A stretch of 64,000 nucleotides of DNA. Origin: Onchocerca lupi. Its lineage: Eukaryota > Nematoda > Chromadorea > Rhabditida > Onchocercidae. The position numbers and the translations under genes are program-made. A model generated the notes under the pieces. It made no database searches and was not told the DNA's origin. It saw nothing but the letters and a program-made list of their open reading frames with translations. The stretch covers positions 33,695 to 97,694 of the forward strand of contig JAOVVO010000272.1 of NCBI GenBank assembly GCA_028564675.1, in the 5' to 3' direction. This document shows positions 42,435 to 50,405 of the stretch, one piece after another. The first letter of the stretch is position 1; every line of letters starts with the position of its first letter.

Positions 42435-45400
42435 TTAAGTATATAATTTCAAATTAATAGCATTTTAAGTGTAACCTTTTATTTATTAAAATATGTATGA
42501 AAAAGTTTTTCACGAGTTTTATTTCAAATCGATAAATTACTCAACGGTATCGGCGTATCGCATTATGATGGTATTTTGATCGAATATCAATTAAATTAAT
42601 TTTTTTCTTGTTGATTCTTTTTTTCATTTTTATTTATAATTCATCGATTTCCTCCTAGCTAGATAAATACAATTTGATTTTTAGTTATTTACGAAACAGG
42701 AGCTAATACTTTTGAAATATATTTCGATTTTTTGCAATTGATTCATTTTTTAGAAAAAAATGCAATAATTGTGAGAGATGTTTTTATTTTGATTGGAACA
42801 GATATTTCTTTAATCTTTTTTTCAAAAAAAAAAAATGAAATGCTGAAAGAAGAATATCACGGAATGTGAAAGTTCTTGCAGAAAAGAATTGAAAAGCATG
42901 TTTTTCAAGTAAATTTATAAATAGTTATACAAATGCAGAAAAAAAAAATGTAAATCTTGTTCGTCGAAATAAGTTTAAAATAGTTCGATGAGGTAGCAAG
43001 AGTGAAAAAAAAATGGCCATTTTATGAGTGCAAATAAACACAAGAAGAGATTTTAAAGTTTATTAAAACTTCTGAAAAATAGATTCGAATTTCTCTAATC
43101 AAATATTTGCATTGGTATAAAATACAAAAAAAAAAAAAAAAAAAAAGCAAAAAAAGAAACCAGTATTCTTTTGATTGGTGTAAAATTTGTAGATTTTTTT
43201 CTTCTCGTTTTTCATTCATTTTTTTAGTTAATTTAATTATTTTGATCTTGAATATTCTTGATTGTTTTGATCTTTAATTTTCGTTTAAAATTCTATTTTT
43301 TTCGTCAATTATTTTCTTCCGGAAATAACAAGTTTGAAAGCTTAAAATTGTTGTCAATCATTCTATTGTGTTTGATTTGATTCCATTGATTTTGGCATCT
43401 ATCCACTATGAATCTGTAACGTTAAGAATAATCCTTCTGAATCCTATTCAATTTCCTACCTTCTGTTTCATTTTTGAAATCGTCAAATCTGCTACATCAC
43501 TGATATAAAATTCATATTTTCCACATTAACACAATTATAGTTCCTTGAATATGATAATTTAAATTGTCAGATTTTTATTACGAAATGACATGATATAGAA
43601 TCCATTTTACATTTCTAGAATTACCGCTTTCGCAACAATGAAGGTTTTTGGGCATGAAATACTAAATTTCATTTAAATATATTATTTGAATAAATATTTA
43701 AATATATTATTATTCGAGACTTTTATTTGAGACCTGAAAATCCATTTAAAATCATAATTTTCATGAAATTAACAGATGCAGAAATTTTTTGGAATTTTTA
43801 CGATTCTAAAATTAGCTTACAACAAGGTAAGTTTAGAAATTTTTCAATTTTGGCGACTTTTCTAGATGAATTTTTAAAATTTTTTGCAAAAAATTGAAAG
43901 GATGGAATTTCAGCAAGTCCGTACGCAATTTCTGGTTGGCCATGGTGGTGGCTATTACTTCTACTTCTTCTGTTGCTCCTTCTGATTCTTCTTACATGTT
44001 GTCTACTTTGGTGTTTACAAGGGTAATTTTTTTCATTTCTTATGCAAAAAATATTAAAAAAAAAAAATGTTTTGTTCTATTTTTCGAAATTTGTTACATT
44101 TTGAGAAATCAATGGTCATAATTGAAAAATTTTGATTTTTCTTGTTTACCAGTGAAATTTCGTAAGCATAATTTAAATTTTGTTTATTTTGCAATTGATA
44201 AATTAAGCACAATTTATAAATATTTAATTTATATTGGTCTTTCAAAAGATAGTCAAATTTAACTGAAGTCATTCGACCGAATTTATCAGCATTCTTGAAG
44301 ATTCAGTTTTAAGCTTAAAATAATGATTAATAAAATTCTTAATTTCTTTTCAAATTACGATTTTTATCTTTCAGTTGCTCATGTTGCATTTGAATTAAAA
44401 AAGGTTAATTGTTTGTTTTAGAAATATCAATAAAAATTTTCTATTTAATTATTGTTAATTTAAAAAGAAAAAAAAAAGAATTAAAAATTGCTGTTAAAAT
44501 AGTACCTAGTAATTTCAAATTTTTGACCGAAAATTTTACGCAACACTGATTTTAATACCATTTTCTATTTCGATTTAATGCTATTTCAAATTTTGACCTC
44601 GAATTACTTTTTTCAAAAAACTTTTTTTTAAATAGAATGATAGAAAGGATGAATTAAAAATAAAATATGTCAATTCTATATTCGGAGAAGGCCGATGGTT
44701 CGTAGTAATTACACTTCAAAAGTTATAGATTTCCTGTCAAATTCACATATGGGAACACAAATTTTTTCATCAAATGCATCTGTTCGAAGTAGTTCAAGAA
44801 ATAAATAATAATAATAATTGCAATGATTGAAATATTTATTATATTTTTCTCTTTGAAATTAAAAATTAATATTTCAAATCCTTAAATTGAAAATAAAACT
44901 CTTTTCCATATGATTTCTAAATTTAAACAATGAAGAATTGATTTATTTATTTTTTTTTATTTTATATTACTCTTCTTCATTAAAAAAAAAAAAAAAAAAT
45001 CATTGCTAAATTTGTGCGATTCTGAGAAAAGAAAAATGGCTTTTATATATGAATAAAGAAATGGGAGAAAAAATTCAAAGAAATCTTTCAAATTCTTAAA
45101 TTGAAATTCAAAAGATTGATGAATTTATTTCAATTGAAATTTAATGTACAATGATTTGTTCTTACAAATTTAATTTTTATTTTTCTATTTGAATTATTGC
45201 TATGCATGATTTAAAGTACTACTAGTCGTTGAATCATCGTTGTATTGTGTTGTTTACAATAATTTAACGTGACATGCTTTCTGTGACACTTTGTCATGAT
45301 ATCTTTCTCTCTTTTCTTTTTTCAAACATTTAAATTTAAATTTTAATTTTTAGAAATTAATTGAATTGCAGACGTTATCGAACACGCAAAGAACGTCGCC

Positions 45401-45546
45401 GTGTAATTGCGTCAAATGGTCAAACAGTACCATTACTTGCCACAGACGTTAGTTACAATTTTTATTTCCTAACTTCTCAGCAAGCATAAATATTTAACAT
45501 TTTATGTGATCGGAAAGGTTTTAAATTGTTAATTGAATTCGATTAA

Positions 45547-45607
<61 letters not shown>

Positions 45608-47563
45608 GAAATCCGCTTAATCTAACGAAATTATGATTAATTTTAAATATCAATAAAAAAAATTTTTCATTAAGATTTCAATTTAAAATATATTTATTGA
45701 TTGTGAAAAACAAAAAAAAAGAATGATGTTTTATTGTTTTTAATCGTTTGGATAGTTTTGTTTAATTTAGAATAAATTAGTTGCTTTTAAAAATGATATG
45801 ATAAAGATAAATTCAATATTTTTAGGCCGAGAAAGGTGAAATAGAACAAAATATGCAAGCACTTTCATCACGTGTCGAAGATATTCGATCATCACTTGAT
45901 CAGAAAGCTGCAGGTATCAGTGTTAAAAGATATAGAATATATCGATTGATTCCGAATTCATCTTTTGATACTAAATTTTAAGCACGTGGAGATTTCGAAG
46001 ATGGATATGTACGTGGTTTTCGAGATGCAAATAAATTGGGCACTGCATCAGCGGCACGTCGACGTATGGATGATGATTATGGTAGTAGAGATGATCGATT
46101 CCACGAAGGTTACGTGAAAGGGCTGAGGTAGATATAATTTTGGAAATTATGAATATGAGAATTATCACTAAGCATTCTCATAAATTTTAATGATTGAGCA
46201 TGATTGTAGGAATAAAAACCTTTTTTTTTAACATAAAAAAAAAAAAATATCTCATAAATGATTTTAAAATTCAGGAAAGAGTAGAATTCAACATTACAAA
46301 TAATTTTCCAGCATGTTTACGTTACTCAAACAATAGAAATTTCAATTAAATGCAGTATATGAAACTATTGATTCATTCCATCAGAATTGAGAATGACATC
46401 GATTTCGAGGATTTTTTCAAAAATTTTACTGAAATTCAATTATAGAGATGCTGGAATGACTGGAATGAGTGCATCAATGCATAATTTGGCACAACGTGGT
46501 CAAAGTGCTGGCTATTCTTCTGGTTATATGCAAGGTTTCCGAGATGGTAATTCCGGTTTCTTTGGTGATCGAATATCGAGTAGTTTGTTGAGAAGATTGG
46601 AAGATCAGTATCCGAATCAAGAAGATTTTCGTACCGGTTATATTGATGGATTCAAGGAAGGTATTGCAAGTCGAACTTCCGGACAAAGGGTAAGAAAATA
46701 AATATTTTTTTTTTTTTTTGATTTGATATATTTTTTCTATTTCATTATTGTTTGATATCTTTTGTTTATCTTATTATTATTATCAACTAAATTTTATTTT
46801 TTGTGTTTATTTTTACTTTAATAATATCAAGAATATTTCACATCTTTATTGTATATTTACCTGCTATTTGGTACGACATTTGCTATGATATAATTGAATT
46901 TTTTTTGCATATCTTCAGAGTTTTGAAGAATCGCGACGTTTGCAAGAAAGTCTTACCAAACTTACCGAAATATTGCAAGAGAAGTCAAAGGGCGCTGGAG
47001 ATGAAATACATACTACCAAAATTTATCATGTTTGTAAGTTAATTTTTAAATTGCTTTTTTTCCTTTTATTCCATATAAAAGCTCAAAAACAATTGTAAAT
47101 ATAGATTTAAAATTGATTCATTAAATTCTGAAATTTTCAAATTTTTAAACTTTTTGAAAATTTTCAATTATTTTTAAACTTTCGAAAATATTTTCCATTG
47201 TTTCAGATAATCAACAACCAGATGGTGTTGCCGTATCAGCTTATTCTTCTGCAACTGGTCGTCAATTAGAGCAAGAATTAGAAGAACTTACATCTTCTTC
47301 TAGAAGATCAACTCTCAGGAGACATTATACGGTTAGTTTTCAATTTTCCTTGTAGTTGATTTTTTTTTTTTTTCGTACTACTTGATTTAGAAAATTTTGA
47401 AAGGAATAAGGATAACATAAATTTAATTAATTCTTTTTTTTTTTTTTTTTTTTTTTGTCCAAATTTGCATTAGGAGTCATCCAAATCTCGCAATTTTCAC
47501 AGTAAAACAAAATTTTTTCTTCGATTGCTAATTCATTTAATTAATTTTATAGTGGCACAATAA
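9500..47563 (+). CDS. let-805: Myotactin (LET-805): giant FN3-repeat transmembrane receptor, multi-exon gene
   Basis: By eye I join 56 exons, with reading phase agreeing at every junction, into about 4,530 codons. Order: signal peptide (about residues 1-22), a long series of FN3 domains with repeated W-x-x-P, Y-x-(V/I)-x-(V/Y)-R and L-x-P-x-T-x-Y signatures, a charged coiled coil (about 772-942), more FN3 domains to about 4050, a membrane-proximal region, a Leu-rich membrane helix (about 4211-4238) and a cytoplasmic tail of about 295 residues. Nematode LET-805 (myotactin) is a type I epidermal membrane protein of the fibrous organelles that keeps body muscle attached to epidermis and cuticle; from memory the C. 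elegans protein is about 4,450 residues, close to this one. Identity rests on architecture and length, not on a search. Least certain are exon 48, the last exon and the 5' end. Exon coordinates are given in the part entries. Confidence 0.8.
10079..14858 (+). other. let-805: let-805 exons 2-11: first FN3 domains and a dibasic cassette exon
   Basis: Exons: 10079-10287, 10522-10651, 11026-11135, 11468-11645, 11817-11917, 12116-12438, 12714-12858, 13073-13231, 13559-13745, 14790-14858. Splice phases agree throughout; the 12438/12439 donor is GA|GTTC, giving E-W-R-K-Y across the junction. FN3 hallmarks include ISWEPP-E, HVFVRLKPDTEYDIGV and TLDDLDPDTRYAFRVRSRA. Exon 11 (23 codons, phase 1 at both ends) is not FN3-like and holds the basic string RRFKR. 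Introns of 250-1,040 bp separate the exons and are AT-rich with poly(T) tracts. Confidence 0.75.
13746..14789 (+). other. let-805 intron 10, no internal feature seen
   Basis: This AT-rich intron of about 1 kb has a T homopolymer near 14241-14259. I saw no open frame, RNA gene or repeat of note. It precedes the small in-frame exon at 14790-14858, so it may carry signals controlling inclusion of that exon, but none was identified. Confidence 0.5.
16114..16206 (+). repeat. Dispersed repeat copy A in let-805 intron 12
   Basis: The sequence around GAGAGAATAAAAGCCTTTGT and GATAAATGACTCATTTGCAT resembles 52172-52256 in the same orientation, with similar spacing and scattered substitutions. The wider stretch about 15560-16210 is less AT-rich than neighbouring introns and contains loosely repeated GTTGAAGACA-like units, so the inserted element is probably larger than the aligned part. 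Family unknown: a decayed LTR or short non-autonomous DNA element are both possible. Confidence 0.55.
17012..17092 (+). repeat. (TTG)n microsatellite in let-805 intron 14
   Basis: About 27 units of a TTG/TGT trinucleotide, with slight interruption at the left end. The array ends about 30 bases before the splice acceptor at 17122, so length variation would change the acceptor-proximal part of the intron. Open frames across it (poly-Val, poly-Cys, and poly-Gln on the minus strand) are artefacts of the repeat. Confidence 0.95.
18758..25354 (+). other. let-805: let-805 exons 17-28: FN3 domains
   Basis: Exons: 18758-18873, 19149-19350, 19679-19960, 20696-20809, 21769-21904, 22095-22252, 22648-23087, 23192-23419, 23761-23977, 24255-24384, 24539-24666, 25005-25354. 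Most domain borders fall at phase-1 junctions, where a split codon is followed by A-P (for example C-x-APxxPP), a common layout for FN3 modules. Domain signatures include RISWSQPP, RVSWKELHESEWNC, GLLPHSKYRISVAAKTN and GLSPYAKYLIRIRAFTRKGSG. The recurrent W-x-C pattern (TWQCD, EWNC) suggests paired Cys within a subset of modules. Confidence 0.75.
20951..21020 (+). repeat. 25-bp tandem repeat, about 2.8 copies, in let-805 intron 20
   Basis: Units start at 20951, 20976 and 21001, each beginning ATTGGCTTGG or a one- or two-base variant followed by CT-TATT. The copies differ at several positions, so the duplication is not recent. It lies within the 0.96-kb intron 20810-21768. No function is apparent. 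Confidence 0.75.
25451..28664 (+). other. let-805: let-805 exons 29-31, including a 1.9-kb exon with several FN3 domains
   Basis: Exons: 25451-25720, 25856-26419, 26726-28664. Exon 31 encodes about 646 residues of consecutive FN3 domains without interruption, marked by repeated cores such as GLLPFSLYEVRVRART, GLTPFTKYIMRVKAYN and NLRPETSYNISISAGT. It ends in a split codon before A-P-L-A-P-P in exon 32. Codon use and domain spacing match the smaller exons on either side. Confidence 0.8.
28914..34092 (+). other. let-805: let-805 exons 32-40: FN3 domains
   Basis: Exons: 28914-29079, 29358-29479, 29978-30337, 31048-31341, 31549-31679, 31955-32147, 32279-32367, 32555-32780, 32900-34092. Exon 34 has two possible acceptors, 29977 and 30034, created by a tandem duplication; both keep frame and both give Gly-Ala-Pro at the junction. 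Exon 40 is a second long exon (about 398 codons) carrying several FN3 domains, with signatures DLIPGSEYEVVVTPRRP and MSPGTTYNVRVRAYTSEGPGPW. Confidence 0.78.
29963..30066 (+). repeat. 57-bp tandem duplication spanning a splice acceptor
   Basis: The two copies, offset by 57 bases, both contain TAAACTTACTGTAG|GTGCACCAAGTA and continue to AATCTTGATGCT; over a 47-base comparison they differ at about four positions. Each copy has its own ACTGTAG acceptor (29977 and 30034). The offset is 19 codons, so either acceptor gives an open product. Confidence 0.9.
34326..37233 (+). other. let-805: let-805 exons 41-47: last FN3 domains and membrane-proximal region
   Basis: Exons: 34326-34502, 34616-34790, 34950-35086, 35245-35529, 35690-36142, 36450-36628, 36953-37233. 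FN3 signatures (NLSPKTIYNITVQAGTNSG, DLEPSTVYNVTLQ) continue through exon 45. Exons 46-47 differ: RYYVVVDERE, then PYYVAASF, then IGDGTVIGGYLNYPL, then KKYNYEIYSVWEMNGK. From family knowledge this resembles the juxtamembrane FN3-like unit of type IIa receptor tyrosine phosphatases. An RGD tripeptide occurs in exon 42. Exon 47 ends with a single G at 37233. Confidence 0.75.
38560..38631 (+). mobile_element. Possible 3' tail of a non-LTR retroelement
   Basis: This GC-richer patch in the AT-rich intron reads AAGCCTTGCAGTCCCTAG, then CTAGCTGGGCC, then TATGTGGC and GACAATAAAG. A stop-like CTGGGCC-x-ATGTGGC-x-AATAAA ending is reminiscent of RTE-type 3' tails, but no reverse-transcriptase sequence is attached and I cannot search for copies. 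Confidence 0.25.
41116..41194 (+). repeat. Interrupted poly(A) run in let-805 intron 47
   Basis: About 79 bases, all A except one C (41153) and one G (41183). Either a long homopolymer or the tail of a retroposed sequence; nothing recognisable lies upstream of it. Confidence 0.9.
42359..42377 (+). other. Candidate alternative first exon for a short let-805 isoform
   Basis: ATG begins M-R-V-W-P-D and after 19 bases meets a strong donor, G|GTACGT. The phase (1) matches both exon 48 (43776) and the transmembrane exon 49 (43914). No acceptor lies immediately upstream, which suits a first exon rather than an internal one, and the preceding 250 bases are less AT-rich than the surrounding intron. 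A product starting here would carry only the membrane helix and the cytoplasmic tail. With only six codons, this is tentative. Confidence 0.2.
43776..43826 (+). other. let-805: let-805 exon 48 (probable 17-codon exon)
   Basis: AACAG acceptor at 43771-43775 and donor AACAAG|GTAAGT. The exon enters and leaves in phase 1, so it joins exon 47 to the transmembrane exon without breaking frame, adding D-A-E-I-F-W-N-F-Y-D-S-K-I-S-L-Q-Q. Skipping it also keeps frame. The splice sites are good, but with 51 bases and no recognisable domain it could be fortuitous. Confidence 0.45.
43914..45447 (+). other. let-805: let-805 exons 49-50: transmembrane helix and start of the tail
   Basis: Exon 49 (43914-44022) encodes S-G-W-P-W-W-W followed by an almost unbroken Leu/Ile run and then T-C-C-L-L-W-C-L, a clear single-pass membrane segment with an aromatic belt on the outer side and Cys residues near the inner face. 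Exon 50 (45372-45447) starts RYRTRKERRR, a strongly basic stop-transfer sequence that puts the C-terminus in the cytoplasm. The intron between them (44023-45371) is AT-rich and shows nothing else. Confidence 0.85.
45551..45606 (+). repeat. T56 homopolymer in let-805 intron 50
   Basis: An uninterrupted run of 56 T, the longest pure homopolymer in the window, in the intron between exons 50 and 51. True length is hard to sequence reliably. Comparable long runs occur at 42396-42433 and 63340-63376. Confidence 0.9.
45826..47563 (+). other. let-805: let-805 exons 51-56: cytoplasmic tail with GY-x-x-G-F repeats
   Basis: Exons: 45826-45913, 45983-46127, 46446-46689, 46919-47033, 47207-47331, 47474-47563. 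The tail starts with a short heptad-like stretch (EIEQNMQALSSRVEDIRSS). It then has four imperfect copies of a Gly-Tyr motif (FEDGYVRGFRDA, FHEGYVKGLRDA, SSGYMQGFRDG, FRTGYIDGFKEG), a Glu/Leu-rich helix (SFEESRRLQESLTKLTEILQ) and a Ser/Arg-rich end (SSSRRSTLRRHYT). The last exon (acceptor at 47473, stop TAA at 47561) is the least certain: its final 20 codons look like read-through of AT-rich sequence, so the true end may involve another splice. Confidence 0.65.
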
Positions 47564-48419
47564 CAAAATTGTTATTATTTTTATGATTTATTATTCGTTT
47601 TTTTTTTTTTTTTTTTTTCACAAAAACGATTAATTTGATAAATTTTTAACATGTTAACTTTTGATTTAATTTTAAAAAAAATTATTTCATTTACTCTTAC
47701 TTTTTCCATTTTATATTAATTAATGTTGATAATTAAAAAAATTCGCGAATTAATTCAGCGAAAATTTTTGAAGTCAATTAATTTAATATTTTAACAATTT
47801 AACATTAGCAAGATTTTCATAAATAAAAAATTTTCGTTTTTTTTTTTAAGTTCAAAAAGTTGTTAATTGACCGCGAAAAATTTTTTTTTTTAAATTCAAA
47901 AACTTGTTAATTGATTGTGAAAAATTTCATTGAATTGATTGATTATTAAACATAATTGTAATTAGTTTGAATGATATTCAAATAAATTATATATTAATTT
48001 ATTTGATTAGCACTACAATAAGCTTCCTTTTTTCCACTAAATTTTTTCACAAACAGCATGCAAATGAATTATCAATTAATTTATTACTGCTGCAATAAAC
48101 TTTTTTTTTTTTTTTTTCATTAAGTTTTGTACTTTTTCATTAATAAACAATTTTTTTTCTTTTTAATTTGAAAAAAAGTTGATTGAAAAGTTATGCCGTA
48201 TCAATACATATCATCAAGGTTATCCATTCTTCTTCTTATATGCATAAACATTATTTCATATTTATATATTTTCATGAAATGACAAATATCAACGACAGTC
48301 AACAAAAAAAAAAAAAAAGAAAAAAAACGAGATAAAAGAAATAAAAAATGAAGGATTTTTATCGGAATATTTCTGTAATTTCAATATATTTAATTTTATT
48401 CATCAATTCTTCAATTTTC
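47564..48419 (+). other. Intergenic gap between let-805 and the peroxidase gene
   Basis: AT-rich sequence with several T runs and an AATAAA at about 47822-47827 that could serve as a let-805 polyadenylation signal. No open frame of note. The gap is about 860 bp from stop codon to the next gene's splice acceptor. Confidence 0.5.
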
Positions 48420-48455
48420 CTTCAGAAACAAATAATTTTGACTGAGCTTTGAAAA
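48420..48455 (+). promoter_or_regulatory. Splice acceptor and short 5' leader of the peroxidase gene
   Basis: TTCCTTCAG ends at 48425, followed by a 30-base leader that ends GAAAA before ATG at 48456. This fits a spliced-leader acceptor or the last 5' untranslated exon. I considered it as the final let-805 exon (it would add eight codons and a stop), but its position directly before the signal-peptide ATG favours the peroxidase. Confidence 0.5.
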
Positions 48456-49238
48456 ATGGTACTGTTATTTATTTTATTACACGTATTATTGAACAATGTG
48501 ATTAACGTTAATGGTAATGATATCCACGCACGTCAACGTCGTAGTAATATTCCGTGTGGTGCTAGTTTTACGCCATGTTCACGATCAACACTTCCATTTG
48601 ACCTTGCATCAAATGGCGTCAGTAAGGTTTTTCAACTACTTTTTTTTTCCCTCTTTTTTCTGAGAGAAATTTTCAAAGTTTTGGAAAATTCAAGCTAAAA
48701 CGAGAAAAAAATATATAATTCTTTCTAGTGAATTTGTGTGTTTTTTTTTTTTTTTTTTTTTTAATGATCACCAAGAATACTATCGAAAATATCATCAATA
48801 ATTTTGCAACAAAAAAGAAAGAAAATAATAAGGAAATTGTGTAGTCAATTTATAATGAATATCAGCTTCAATCAATATTGAATTAAAAAGGATCAAAAAT
48901 TTCATTGAATAAACTTGCAAAACATTCAGTTTCCATTTGATGTTTTAGTAATCCATCAATTGTTATAAATTACATTTATTCTTTTTATTTTATTCGAACT
49001 TCATAAAACAATTTTTTTTTTTAAATTTTTACTTTCAAAAATTCGAAAATATTTCCTTTACATTCAATTCAATTCATCATTTCATGACCATTATTTACAC
49101 CTTTTATTTGATTTCTTTAAAAAACCAGTACATTTCATTTACTAATTTTTCATCCAAAATTGTGTATTAAAAAAAAGATTAAGTCCCGCTATTGATAAAA
49201 TTAAGACAAATTTAATTTCAAGATATTAATTATTTCTA

Positions 49239-49272
<34 letters not shown>

Positions 49273-50405
49273 AGAATACTAAAGAAGAAATGAAATATAT
49301 TGATATGGAAGTATGGAAATTATTTATCTAATTTCAAAAATTTACAACATATAAGAAAATTTTTTCTACAGATACGTTATTCCCGAATCAAATTTTTTAA
49401 ATGGATTTAAGTTTAAGTCTAAAGTTGACTACTAATTTGCAAATATTATCTGTTCATTTCAGGTGATGACGAAGTACAAAATCAACGAAATTCATTTGAA
49501 ACAAAAGAAAAAGAACGTCACACTGATATCAATAAATTGATTAATCGTCAAAATATTATCAGAGCTATACAGGAAGCAAGGAATGAAATTGATAAGCTTT
49601 TCAATCAAACTGAAATTGAAATTTTCGAACGCACAAATGGTATGATTTTAGAGAATAAAATAAAATTGTTGTTTTTTTCTAAATAAAAATTCGAAATTAA
49701 CTGTTAGCTTGTTAGTTGAAATACATCTTATTTTTACCTAATGTTAAAGTATGACTAAACAAGATAATGATGAAATTATAATTATTTAAAAAATTATAGC
49801 ATTTTTCATAGTTCTCATAACATCTTCTTATGATCATTCTTGCTAGTTTTTCTTTAAAAAAAAAAAAAAAAAAAAGAAAAGAATAATTAATTCTTAAGTG
49901 AACATACTAATAATAATAGAAATGTATGATTCAAAAGTTCATCATAAATTTTTCAAATTTAAAAAAGGAAGAAATGAGTTAAAAAAAGAGGTAAAGGAAT
50001 GAATGAGAGAACTGAGGACGAAAAGGGAAAAATAGAATTGGACTAAGCAAAGTAATTAATTTTAAATTCAAATATTTCACAAACAGCTCACAAATTACAT
50101 TTAAATTTAGATATTTAAATATCAGCGAAAAAATTTGATATGAGCAGCTTGCTTTAGTTTATAGTATAAATCAATATAAGAAGTTTATTTTTAAGTTGCA
50201 CTTGTCGAATTCATTTAGATATTCGATATTTAATAATATTTAGATGCATGTGATAATTGATAAAAATTATTTGATTTCAAATTGTAGTACAAAATGGACA
50301 AATCTCAGAAGTAACATGGAATGCGATAAATAAAATTGAACTTTATTCCAAAAAACTTTCCTATTCATCACAGGTTTCCATTGCTGCAACTGAAAAATTT
50401 TATAA
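48456..50405 (+). other. Peroxidase gene exons 1-3: signal peptide and pro-region
   Basis: Exons 48456-48621, 49463-49639 and 50288-50405. After the signal peptide come the basic site RQRRS and C-x5-C, then a hydrophilic helical stretch (ETKEKERHTDINKLINRQ, then RAIQEARNEIDKLFNQ) without peroxidase features. This resembles the pro-region of secreted peroxidases, which is often removed after dibasic cleavage. Introns 48622-49462 and 49640-50287 are AT-rich with A and T runs and no other feature. Confidence 0.7.

Larger units (their letters stand above)
37234..43775 (+). other. Large let-805 intron (6.5 kb) before the transmembrane exon
   Basis: This is the longest intron of the gene and mostly plain AT-rich sequence. 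It holds an interrupted poly(A) run (41116-41194), a poly(T) run (42396-42433), a GC-richer patch at 38560-38631 that may be a retroelement tail, and a possible short first exon at 42359-42377. Short open frames on both strands are Lys/Phe-rich and unconvincing. An undetected small cassette exon cannot be excluded. Confidence 0.55.

Noticed and set aside
48426..48452. Final let-805 exon ending in a PDZ-type T-E-L
   Set aside because: Not used in the main model because the acceptor lies 30 bases before the peroxidase start and better explains that gene's leader; kept as an alternative in the findings.
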